A stretch of 64,000 nt of DNA, taken from positions 2,217,849 through 2,281,848 of the forward strand of contig NW_015622543.1 in NCBI RefSeq assembly GCF_000835495.1. Direction: 5' to 3'. Position 1 is the stretch's first letter. The number at the start of each line of letters is the position of its first letter. Below, in pieces: positions 29,447 to 38,139 of this stretch. The position numbers were made by a program, and so were the translations under genes. The stretch comes from Cladophialophora immunda (lineage: Eukaryota > Ascomycota > Eurotiomycetes > Chaetothyriales > Herpotrichiellaceae). The notes under the pieces were generated by a model. That model searched no databases. It was not told the DNA's origin and saw nothing but the letters and a program-made list of their open reading frames with translations.

Positions 29447-30505
29447 ATGAATCCCAAGCTCGTAATCTCAACCATCTCCCTAGGCTGGCACGCCTCACAC
29501 ACTCTGGAGAGGAAACTCGCCGCCGCGGCGGCAGCAAGATTCCAGGGCGTGGAGATCTACATCACCGACCTCGACAGCTACGCGACCACGCGAGCGATCC
29601 CACGGGTCACAGCAGCCGCGGAGATCCAGCGTCTCTGCGCCCAACACCAGCTCGAGGTCGTCTGCTTGGGCTCGTTTGACAACTTCGAAGGGAACCCGCG
29701 CCGCAGTCTCGAGGAGCGATTGCACCGCGCGGAGGAATGGATCGCCATGGCCCGCGCGCTGGGCACGGACGTCATCCAGGTGCCCAGCAACGACGACCGC
29801 GACGCCGTCGGCGACATGGCCACCGTCGTGGCCGAGCTGCAGGCGCTGGCCGATCTAGGGCTGCGCGGGCGTGAATCCGAGCCCGCTTTCCGGCCTGTCA
29901 GGTTCGCCTACGAGGCCCTCGGCTGGGCCACCCACGTCGCCGACTGGGAGGAGTCGCTGCGCGTCGTCGACCGGGTCGCCCGCCCCAACTTCGGCCTCTG
30001 CCTCGACACGTACCACGTCCTAGCCCGCCTCTGGGCAGACCCGCGCGCCTCCTCCGGAAGGCGTCCCGGCGGCGACGCCGCGCTGCGCAGGTCGCTCGAG
30101 ACGTTCCGCGAGCGCTTCGCGAAGCCACCGAATAACGACAGCAGCACGACGACGACGACGACGACGACGACGAAGACTCAGCCCATCATCTACATCCAGC
30201 TAAGCGACGCCGAGAGGCTCGTCCCACCCATCCTCCCCGGCCACGAGGCCTACAGCGTGGACAAGGACGGCGTGCACTCCTGGTGCAGGTACGGCCGGTT
30301 GTTCCCGCTCGAGCGCGACCGCGGCGCGTATCTGCCCATCGAGGACATCGCGCGGGCGTGGTTGAAGGACAGCAGCGGCGCATGGACTGGCGGGTGGGTG
30401 AGCATGGAGATCTTCCACCGCGAGATGGTTCGCGAGGAGAGCGGGCCCGAACACTGGGCGCAGAGGGGGAGGAGGAGCTGGGAGGAGCTCGCGAAGAGGC
30501 TGTGA
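29447..30505 (+). CDS. 3-dehydroshikimate dehydratase-like TIM-barrel protein
   Basis: Single exon, 352 aa, xylose-isomerase-like TIM barrel resembling fungal QutC/bacterial AsbF 3-dehydroshikimate dehydratase, which converts 3-dehydroshikimate to protocatechuate in quinate catabolism. Start: LVISTISLGWHASHTLERKL, then FQGVEIYITDLDSY, VVCLGSFDNFEG and DVIQVPSNDD. Candidate metal ligands are Glu in RFAYEALGW, Asp in FGLCLDTYHVL, Gln in YIQLSDAERL and Glu in VSMEIFHREM. A nine-residue Thr run (residues about 234-242) encoded by (ACG)9 interrupts a loop. Codon third positions are strongly G/C, unlike most neighbours. Other qut genes are not in the window, so the pathway role is inferred; a sugar-phosphate isomerase is the alternative. 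Confidence 0.8.
   Translation: MNPKLVISTISLGWHASHTLERKLAAAAAARFQGVEIYITDLDSYATTRAIPRVTAAAEIQRLCAQHQLEVVCLGSFDNFEGNPRRSLEERLHRAEEWIAMARALGTDVIQVPSNDDRDAVGDMATVVAELQALADLGLRGRESEPAFRPVRFAYEALGWATHVADWEESLRVVDRVARPNFGLCLDTYHVLARLWADPRASSGRRPGGDAALRRSLETFRERFAKPPNNDSSTTTTTTTTTKTQPIIYIQLSDAERLVPPILPGHEAYSVDKDGVHSWCRYGRLFPLERDRGAYLPIEDIARAWLKDSSGAWTGGWVSMEIFHREMVREESGPEHWAQRGRRSWEELAKRL
30146..30172 (+). repeat. Microsatellite (ACG)9 in coding sequence
   Basis: Nine perfect ACG units in frame, encoding poly-Thr in the dehydratase-like protein. Likely polymorphic between strains. Confidence 0.9.
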
Positions 30506-30890
30506 ACAGGAATGGAAGAAGGAAACAAAACATCTCATTATCAAGGCTGAAACTATTCCAGGTCCCGCTAATTGTTCATGTGTTCCAAAACCCCCCAAGC
30601 GAATGCTACAGCCAAACCCCCCACCATCAGGCTGTGCCTCCTTTTGTTTGTCGGCCCCCAAACTACCCCTTTCTCCTGCATCAACTCCCTCCACGTCAAC
30701 AAGAATCAAGTGAAGATCTATATAAAACGCTCGAAATCAGGCTCGAAACGAATGTCTTTTGTACAGATGCACTACATCGACCAATTGTGTTTCTCCTTTT
30801 TCCGTCGTTCATGTCGTTTCTCTTGTCACGTAACAATCTGTGCTTTCCTTCGTAGGGGCTGCGGTCAAGCACGAATCGGATTGCTCTTTC
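30506..30890. terminator. Convergent 3' region, dehydratase / GH43
   Basis: 385 bp between two facing stop codons, so it should hold both 3' UTRs and cleavage sites. A/T-rich stretch near 30720-30760. No gene seen. Confidence 0.35.
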
Positions 30891-32109
30891 TCAGTACAGT
30901 GTCCCCGGGCTAACAACACCGTTTCCGAGGGAAAGCTCAACGGCATACATCGCTCGTACTCGCGCTGTTCCGTCGCCTGCGAACCACCCCATGTTCACGT
31001 CACCGTGGAAGACGGCTAATTTGCCGTCCTTGGTAATGTCAATGCCCCCAGGGATGTAAACGTTCGCGGCTGTGCCCCCAGTCGCCAGGAACGGATTTGT
31101 CTGCTTGGTGTAAGGGCCGTAGACACTGTTGCTGGTCGCGTATCTGATGTTGTATGGGGCAGTCGTAAAGCACCGGGAACTGTACAGCAGAATGTACGTC
31201 CCAGAAGAAGCATCGTACGTCAATGAGGGCGCTTCAATATTGGGCCCATCGTCTGGGTCGTTCAACAAAACCGTGGTGCTGCCACCAATGAAAGAATACC
31301 CATCGTCCGGATTAACCTCTTGGAGATTGAGGGGGGTGGGTGCAATGGGATTGACAGAATTCGAGCACGCGCCACCGTTGCCGATAGAGTTGCCATCCAC
31401 CTTGTAGATGACATACTGCCGGTGGGTTGCAGGGTCGTTGAAACCATCTGCATCAATGGCCCCGCCAGCTGTGAGATCACAGAACAGCGGCGTCTGGACG
31501 GGCGTGAACGGCCCTTCCGGATTTGAGGCGGTTGCTGCTGCAACGCAGTGCTTTGCTGGAGACTCGGCCATTGTTACCGAATAGTATAGCACAAAGTTGC
31601 CATTGTCCTGTGTTATGTCGTCAGAACACTTCCGCTCCCAAAGCAGTGGGTCGAATACTCACCAGTTGAGTCACGTCCGGAGCCCATACATGTGGAGGCG
31701 AGGCCGCCCAGGAAGGAAGATTTGGCAAGGCATCGTAGCCTGAGTGAACGGTCCAGCTGGAGAAATCTGGAGAAGTAGCGATCAAGACATTAATCCCGGC
31801 CGGATTCCCATTGACGCCGGCATAGGCAATATAGCTTCCGTCGTCTAATTGAACGACCGAGGGATCCTGAAAGTTTGTACCAATGACTGGACCGCTTGCC
31901 TGACGCTTGTGCTGTGGAGCGGCCAAGGACCAGGCCAGGCAAGCAAAGAAAATGAACGACGTGAGGAACATTATGAAGAAAACCAAGTGACGACGACGGA
32001 AGACAGTAAGAAAAGCTCGATGAGCAGAGAAGTCGGACTCCTGGAGCCATTTGTTCTTTTTGGGGCCGGACAACAGTGAGCTGCGCTCAGCAGGGCTGGG
32101 ATCGGTCAT
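30891..32109 (-). CDS. GH43-family glycoside hydrolase with N-terminal membrane segment
   Basis: Five-bladed beta-propeller hydrolase of family GH43 (arabinan/xylan side-chain or beta-xyloside cleavage). Exons (complement): 30891-31607 and 31663-32109, giving 387 aa in frame. The three family carboxylates are visible: Asp in NFQDPSVVQL (base), Asp in HVWAPDVTQL, and Glu in PNIEAPSLTYD (acid). The first 46 residues are polar with ERSSLL (acidic dileucine type), then a hydrophobic segment FFIMFLTSFIFFACLAWSLA, then APQHKRQAS with a Lys-Arg pair. It is therefore either a type II membrane protein or, if translation starts at the internal Met at 31971, a conventionally secreted enzyme with a Kex2 site. 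Exact substrate unknown. Confidence 0.88.
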
Positions 32110-34794
32110 GTTTCTCGGCTCATTGGCGGCTGCCGTTCAGTTCCTCTGACTAGGTTTAGGGGAGGTGCATGCTGCCGGTAAGTGGCGCTTTTATGAAGTC
32201 AGCTCCAGGAATGTGTGCGCCATTCAGAATGCAAAGCATGCCATAGAAGCTATGTCGGATTGGAGCCATGGCGCATTCGAAGCCGCCTCTGTCGCCATCC
32301 ACGACAGAAGGTTTGAAACAAACAGAGCGTAGCGCGCAAAAACAAGCTCATAGACAAGAGCAACTAGCATATGAATGCTGCATGCCATTGCCAGGACGAT
32401 CGATGGAGGCAAATGCCAGTTGCGGCTGGCTGGTCCGAGGGCCCAGACCTAGGCACGAGGATCAGACGAAACAGGACAAAATGCCATTGCGGATGTCAAC
32501 GAGCGTGGCTAGGATCAGCATCCTGTTGCTCTTTGTGGCTAGGTGTGTCGAGATGCAGGTTTGTCGCTGTGTCTGTGAGGATGACATGTGGTTGAAAAAA
32601 GAATTGTTCGCAGGAAGAACAGGGGGCGCAGGCAAGAGGAGGCCTGGCGAGGGGGACACGGCAGTCGGTGCACGGTCCCTTTTCTCGGCTTCGTATAACC
32701 TCGACTTCTTACTCCTCCTGCTTAACTTTACTGCCAAAGTTATTGGCCTATTGCTCACTGTCTCAGAAAAACTCTCTCGCCTCCGGCCTCCTCTGCTCAT
32801 GCCCATTTGGTCGATCGTCCTCGTATCTGACTAGAACTATCTGATCTTGTCCGCTGCCGCTACGGCCCATGGACCGCCTTGTTCTGATGTGAGCTGAGCC
32901 ACGGAACGAAAGAAAATTCTCCTGGATCTGACTCCTCACATCAAAGGTTTGGCGTTGTTCTTACATCCTCCCACTCTTTAGCGACCACACATCTAATCAG
33001 GTAACTCTGACTAGCGAATAAGTCAGCGAACTGAGCTCCGCAACTCCTCTCATCCCGCACTCTCCCCCTTGATGCGCCATCAGCTCCGAAGCCAATCTTA
33101 GCCACCACTTGCCTTAGGGCCCTCCCAACGGAGTCTGCTACCACGGACTTTCTGCATCCAATTACTGGCTTCTGGGAAAGGGAAAAAAAACCCAAATGCC
33201 AGTTCACACTGACCGACGCCCTCTGCAAATTTTCATGAGCCGTCCTGGCATGTGGTCGAATCTCCAGTACCCAAAGATGGGGGATTCGGGAAAACTTGGG
33301 CAAGATTCGGACAGATGAATAACGTGATGAGCACGTCAGCACCCTCTGCTACGAGATGGGCATGTAAGTGGAGGTGAATGTGGGTGCGTCGCATGAGTGC
33401 CCAGACTTTTCGATCATGTCGCCATATCTCTGAGGATGTTGAGATGCAATCCTTCCCGCAAACGTGGAACAAGCATCTGAGCGGGAGAATGATGACTTGC
33501 TTCTCGAAGCAGATATCGCCAGCCTTGCAGATCGACCATACCCCTGTTCATTTCTATTTGTCGATGAACATCAAATACGGGAGCCAAGTGTCGCTTGTGT
33601 GACGTGCTTCTATCGCAAGATGATGGCAGCAAGAACTCAGAAACAAGTTCATCCGTCGAGCCGATACATAATGTGGGTCGCTTTCGAACGCCGCTGGTGC
33701 TGCCACCCTGTAAAAGACCGACTTGTTCGCAGCAACTAAATCGACCGCTCTGCCGACGCGCACCAAACAGTAAGTACTTCTTTCTCTCATACCTTGCTTT
33801 GCAAGATCGGGTGAATGCCTCTCTTGAGCATGCAAACCCAGGCGGTCGTTTGACGAGACGGATCGCCTTTCTCCAAAGGAAAACGTTTCCATCTTCTACC
33901 CAGCCTTTTGAATGGCCGATGAAATTGTCGAACAGTTGTCAAGCTGGTGCAATTGACGCACTCAAAAGAATGCGTGTATGCTTAAGGTATTGGACGAGAG
34001 TGCTCAGAGTCTCGACTACTTCCAATTCTAAGACCTCGGTAATCTGGCTGGCCCCTACGACGAGTGCCACTGCAAAATCTACCTTCAAGTTTAGGTTTGT
34101 TTTCTGAGGCTACAGCATCGACCATTCTCCCCAAGATGTCCGCTTTCTTCTGCGCAGGAGGACCCCATTTCCATTCCTTGTGTTTTTGAGACATTCCATC
34201 CGGCCTCAATAGATTTGACCCTCCGTCACCGTCCTTGGCAGCGACTTACTCTACAGATTGCGCAGCAGGCTCTCCAATGGCAGAGGTACGTCTTACCACG
34301 CATCACTAGATAGCGAACAGGGCGGGGACGTTCTTGAGCGCTTGATCTTGGCATCTTTCGTGTGCAACGCTGACCAGCAGCAAAGCTTTTTCTTGTCCCG
34401 CCGTGCACCCAAACACGTGGGCTGCTTCAGTGGCACCAGTGGCTGTGATGCTCCCCTTCCTCCTCTCCGTGCCTTGGCATTCCTCCCATTGTCTTGGCAT
34501 CGATTCCGCCTGCCCAAAGCAGTTGATATCAATGCAAGTTACACGATGCCATGCGGCCAACGCGAAGCTTAGGGCTTCCACGAGACAGAAGCTCTATACC
34601 GCAATGGATTCTCTGAGCTCCTCCAACCATATGACATACGCAAAAGAGCTTGCCGTCCCTCGATGGCTGGACGAGCTGCAGGCTAGACTGAAAGGTACAA
34701 AAGCTGCACGGTCCTACAACTCGGTCAAATTTCTGATCCCTCTCAGGAAACTTTCTCAACTATTTGATCCGGAACATCTTTAGAGATACCGAAA
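32110..34794. promoter_or_regulatory. 2.7 kb gene-poor region between GH43 and alkaline phosphatase
   Basis: The longest stretch without a recognisable gene. Open frames up to 188 codons occur on both strands, but none shows domains, family motifs or plausible splice structure. It should contain both promoters. A PHO-type box CACGTGGG is at 34414. Confidence 0.45.
34414..34421 (+). promoter_or_regulatory. PHO-type box CACGTGGG upstream of alkaline phosphatase
   Basis: CACGTGGG is the high-affinity site of yeast Pho4; the Neurospora homologue NUC-1 binds a similar CACGTG core. It lies 374 bp upstream of a secreted alkaline phosphatase ATG, where induction by phosphate starvation is expected. 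Function is inferred. Confidence 0.5.
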
Positions 34795-37030
34795 ATGAGA
34801 ATCCAGCTTGGTCTAGAGAGTCTCTTGGCGATTGGCGCCTTCTGTACCCACTGTGCTGCTCAAACCTTCCAGAGGCTTGGAACATGTCCAACATTGGGTT
34901 GTATTATTCCACCTGACCAAGCCGACTTCCTCCCAGGCCAACGGTTTGACATCAGAGCCGAGGTGCACGCTCCCTTGAACGGAAGTGAAGCAATTCGTGG
35001 CTACACCACTCCCGATCCCAACGTGAGTTTTTCTTGTGTTCGAGGAATACTTCCTTGTGTTTTATTGTACAAGCACCGCTATTCACAGTACTGGCTAACG
35101 GAGCTCCTCAGTTCACTCTGACCATCGAGCGCGAGGGCGGGAATTCTCAACCAGTCTCAGCCTTTTTCAAACTCACAGAACCAAAGCTCGAGACCTGGAA
35201 CTTCACTTGGTACGAAGATCTGTTTGCTCAAGCCGCCAAAACTCCGTCACAGGTCAGAGTTGCGTCCAAGGCATGGAGAAATGTTGCTCTGTATGAGCCA
35301 GGGCAATATATTGCGACATTGAAGTATCGTAATGGCTCACAGACGACGATTGCCAATTGGACAGTCCGGGATATAGCTCCTCGACAACGGGCCAAGAACG
35401 TCGTCATGTTCATCGGCGACGGCATGACCACTAACATGATTACTGGTGAGGCTGAAAGATCACATAGCATAAACTTGATGCTAAAACAAAGACGCAGCTG
35501 CTCGCCTCATTGGCCATCAATCCATCAACGGCAAGTATCAGACCAAAATGGCCATGGACCAGTTTCCGATGCTGGGTCATCAAATGACGCACTCAATCGA
35601 CAGCTTCATCACGGATAGTGCCAACTCCGCCACCGCTCTCTACTCTGGCCATAAATCTACTGTCAACGCATTGGGGGTCTATGCTGACAGCTCCCCCAAC
35701 AAGTTCGACGACCCAAAGATTGAAAGCATCGCCGAATTATTCCACCGTCTCAGAGGCGGAGGGGTTGGAATTGTCTCCACCGCTTTCATTGCCGATGCGA
35801 CTCCTGCCGCACTGACCGCTCATACACGGGATCGAGGTCAGTATGGAGCAGTCGTTGACTCTTTCCTCAGAGGCATTACAAACTATACCTGGACCAACTG
35901 GACGGGTCCTGATGTGCTCTTTGGTGGTGGCGCTGAACAATTCTATCCGGGCAAAGGTTCCTTCCAGGGTAAAGACTACTACCAGGAGTTTGCCAATCAG
36001 AACTACACCGTCGTTTTGAATAACACCGCGCTCCAGGCCTCAGACAACTCAAGCAAGCACCTTGGAATTTTCTCGGTCAACAACATGGCAAAGTGGCTCG
36101 ATCGAAATGTCTACCCAGAAAATCTGAACAGGTCTAGCACTGCTCCCGATGGCTCTAAAGGTGCCGCTACCGACCAACCCGGCCTCAAAGAAATGACTCT
36201 CAAGGCTCTCGAAGTTCTCCAAACGCGCCATGGCGACGAAGGCTTTTTCATCATGTCCGAGGCCGCTAGTATCGACAAGATGATGCATGTGCTCGATTAT
36301 GACCGCGCCCTGGGCGAACTCCTAGAACTTGACGACACAATCAAAGCCACGATCGCCTGGCTCCAAGATGCGGGCGAGCTGGAAAACACACTCATCCTCG
36401 TGACTGCTGACCACGGGCATGGGTTCGACGTCATGGGGTCTGTCGACACTAAATATCTCAATGCCCAGCAGGCACCTCGCGAGAAGCGTGGCGCGATCGG
36501 CACGTACCAGAACTCGGGGCTTAGTCAGTATGTCCTTGCCAACCGCTCTGCTCCGGTCGGCAGCGATCAGAATCTCATTTACGGCCCTGGGGTCAACTTC
36601 CCGGCTAATTGGGATCCTCGGTATACGCTCTATTCCGGGCTGGCCGCTTTCCCTGACCACCGGGAGGATTACCGCGTCAATAAGAACGGACCCCGTGTGC
36701 CGGCCATCAACATCACGGGCTTCTCCAACGAAGACTTCTTTGTCAACTATGTCGATGCTGTTACTGGGTTCATCATTAACGGCTCGCTTCCTGTTTCGGT
36801 AAGTCTCTCCCTTGATGTTATTGACGCCTCTTCGCCTGCGGTACAAGTTATTTAGGGGACGCTTTACTAACACTTGACTCTAGGCGGACCAAGGCGTGCA
36901 CTCTCTCACCGATGTGCCCGTCTTCACACGCGGGCCGTGCACAGAACTGTTCTCGGGTGTCTTTAACAGCATCGACATCTTCTACGGTATGGCCGAGTGT
37001 CTTGGCCTAAGCCGAACGAGCCCTTCTTGA
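34795..37030 (+). CDS. Secreted alkaline phosphatase (PF00245)
   Basis: Exons: 34795-35022, 35112-35445, 35492-36798, 36884-37030, giving 671 aa in frame. Residues 1-22 are a signal peptide (LGLESLLAIGAFCTHCAAQ). An N-terminal all-beta-like domain of about 150 residues (GYTTPDPN, FTLTIEREGG, WYEDLFAQAAKTPSQ) precedes the catalytic domain, making it longer than the 450-550 residues usual for this family. Catalytic features: VVMFIGDGMTTNMIT (metal Asp), SFITDSANSATALYSG (nucleophile Ser), MSEAASIDKMMH and LILVTADHGHGFD (metal ligands), and DQGVHSLTDVPVF near the end, where His-Ser replaces the common His-Thr. Several N-glycosylation sites (NWT, NYT, NNT, NIT, NGS). It should release phosphate from organic esters outside the cell; an upstream CACGTGGG fits a PHO regulon. 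Confidence 0.93.
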
Positions 37031-37225
37031 ACTCGTTCCCGGTCAGAGAGGCCGCAATAAAAAGAGGGCCCGGTCGTCGTCATTCGTAGTTGGTACGGAT
37101 GTACGATAACGTAAATAGCATGCAAGATGAAAAGAAGGAGCTAATTAAGAAACGAAGTGAATAAACCCGCGATTCTCGGATGAGTCAAGATCCGTGTCCT
37201 AGATCTCTATGCTTCGTGATCGTTT

Positions 37226-37681
37226 CTACTCCTGATCCTTGGGCCTAGCACCAGGGAACCACTCCACATGCACATCCCCGTCGAGCCCGTAATACAAGAC
37301 CCTCTTCCCGGCCAAGAAGGCCAAGTACCCCGCGACGCCGGCGTCGACGCACTCGCGCGCGAACTCGGCGTAGACGGTCTCGCGCGCCTGCACGCGCCGG
37401 ATGGCCCGCGCGAGCCCGGCCTGGTCCCACGCCGTGCCTGGCGTGACCGCCGGGGCGGGGATGGCGACGTGCTCGGTCTCGATGGTCGTGGTCGGGGCAT
37501 TGTCATCTGCAGAGGTGGGCGTCGAGCGCGGCGTGTACGTCGTCGTCGTGCGCGCGACGTAGTCCACGTGGTACCGCGTCACGCCCAGCTTGAGCAGCGA
37601 CGCGACCGTTTCCGGGAACGTCAGGCCGGAGGCGGAGTGGACTTTGGCGAAGACGCCCTGTATGGGCGTGAGTGTCGACAT
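37226..37681 (-). CDS. DUF1398-family small protein
   Basis: Single exon, 151 aa, similar to the DUF1398 (YbcV-like) family known mostly from bacteria; function unknown. Visible pattern: IQGVFAKVHSASGLTFPETV, then SLLKLGVTRYHVDYVARTTT, then QAGLARAIRRVQARETVYAE and VAGYLAFLAGKRVLYYGLDG, ending in a charged tail. A Thr/Pro/Ser-rich insertion (about residues 50-70) separates the two conserved halves. Very G/C-rich third positions. No signal peptide or membrane segment. A TATATAA box lies 158 bp upstream. Convergent with the alkaline phosphatase (195 bp apart). A bacterial origin is possible but not shown by sequence alone. Confidence 0.8.
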   Translation of the reverse strand: MSTLTPIQGVFAKVHSASGLTFPETVASLLKLGVTRYHVDYVARTTTTYTPRSTPTSADDNAPTTTIETEHVAIPAPAVTPGTAWDQAGLARAIRRVQARETVYAEFARECVDAGVAGYLAFLAGKRVLYYGLDGDVHVEWFPGARPKDQE

Positions 37682-38139
37682 GCTTCCGCACCTGTCTTGT
37701 ATTTAATTTGCGGATCTGATGCGTCTGCGGATGTTCTTGGTGGCGGAGGGCTTTGGTTGCGGTCGAGTGATCGGTTCTTGAACTTGGGCGAGTGGTCTGC
37801 ATTTGAGCAGGAGCATTCACGGGAGAAGGGTTGAATGGTTATATAGGCCGGAAATGGATGGTCCAGTGGCTTATGTACTGGCTTATTCGGAAACCCCTGG
37901 TGGCGGTTCAGCCTCGCGAAGCGGCTGTCCAATCAGAGCGGCCGCTCGCTTCTACTGTCCTCTTCCGAGGCTTGGATGCCTGTCGCGTGCACTTGGACGA
38001 CGTCAACGACCACGAGGGTTGGTTGTGCAGGAGAAGCGCCGTTTCCTGGAAGTCAGTCGCCAGTTTGCAAAATTCTCAACGGTGAACCTATGCATGGAGC
38101 TTTTCCAGAGACGCTGTTGTACTCGTTCAGAGGGTACGC
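37682..38139. promoter_or_regulatory. DUF1398 promoter and 3' region of HET-type gene
   Basis: 458 bp on the 5' side of the DUF1398 gene. Contains TATATAA (minus strand) at 37839-37845. Nothing else was recognised. Confidence 0.5.
37839..37845 (-). promoter_or_regulatory. TATA box of the DUF1398 gene
   Basis: TATATAA read on the minus strand, 158 bp upstream of the ATG at 37681. A perfect match to the eukaryotic TATA consensus. Confidence 0.6.

Noticed and set aside
32268..32834. 188-codon open frame on the + strand in the gene-poor gap
   Set aside because: No domain, no family-like pattern, and mixed composition. Treated as chance; transcript data could reverse this.
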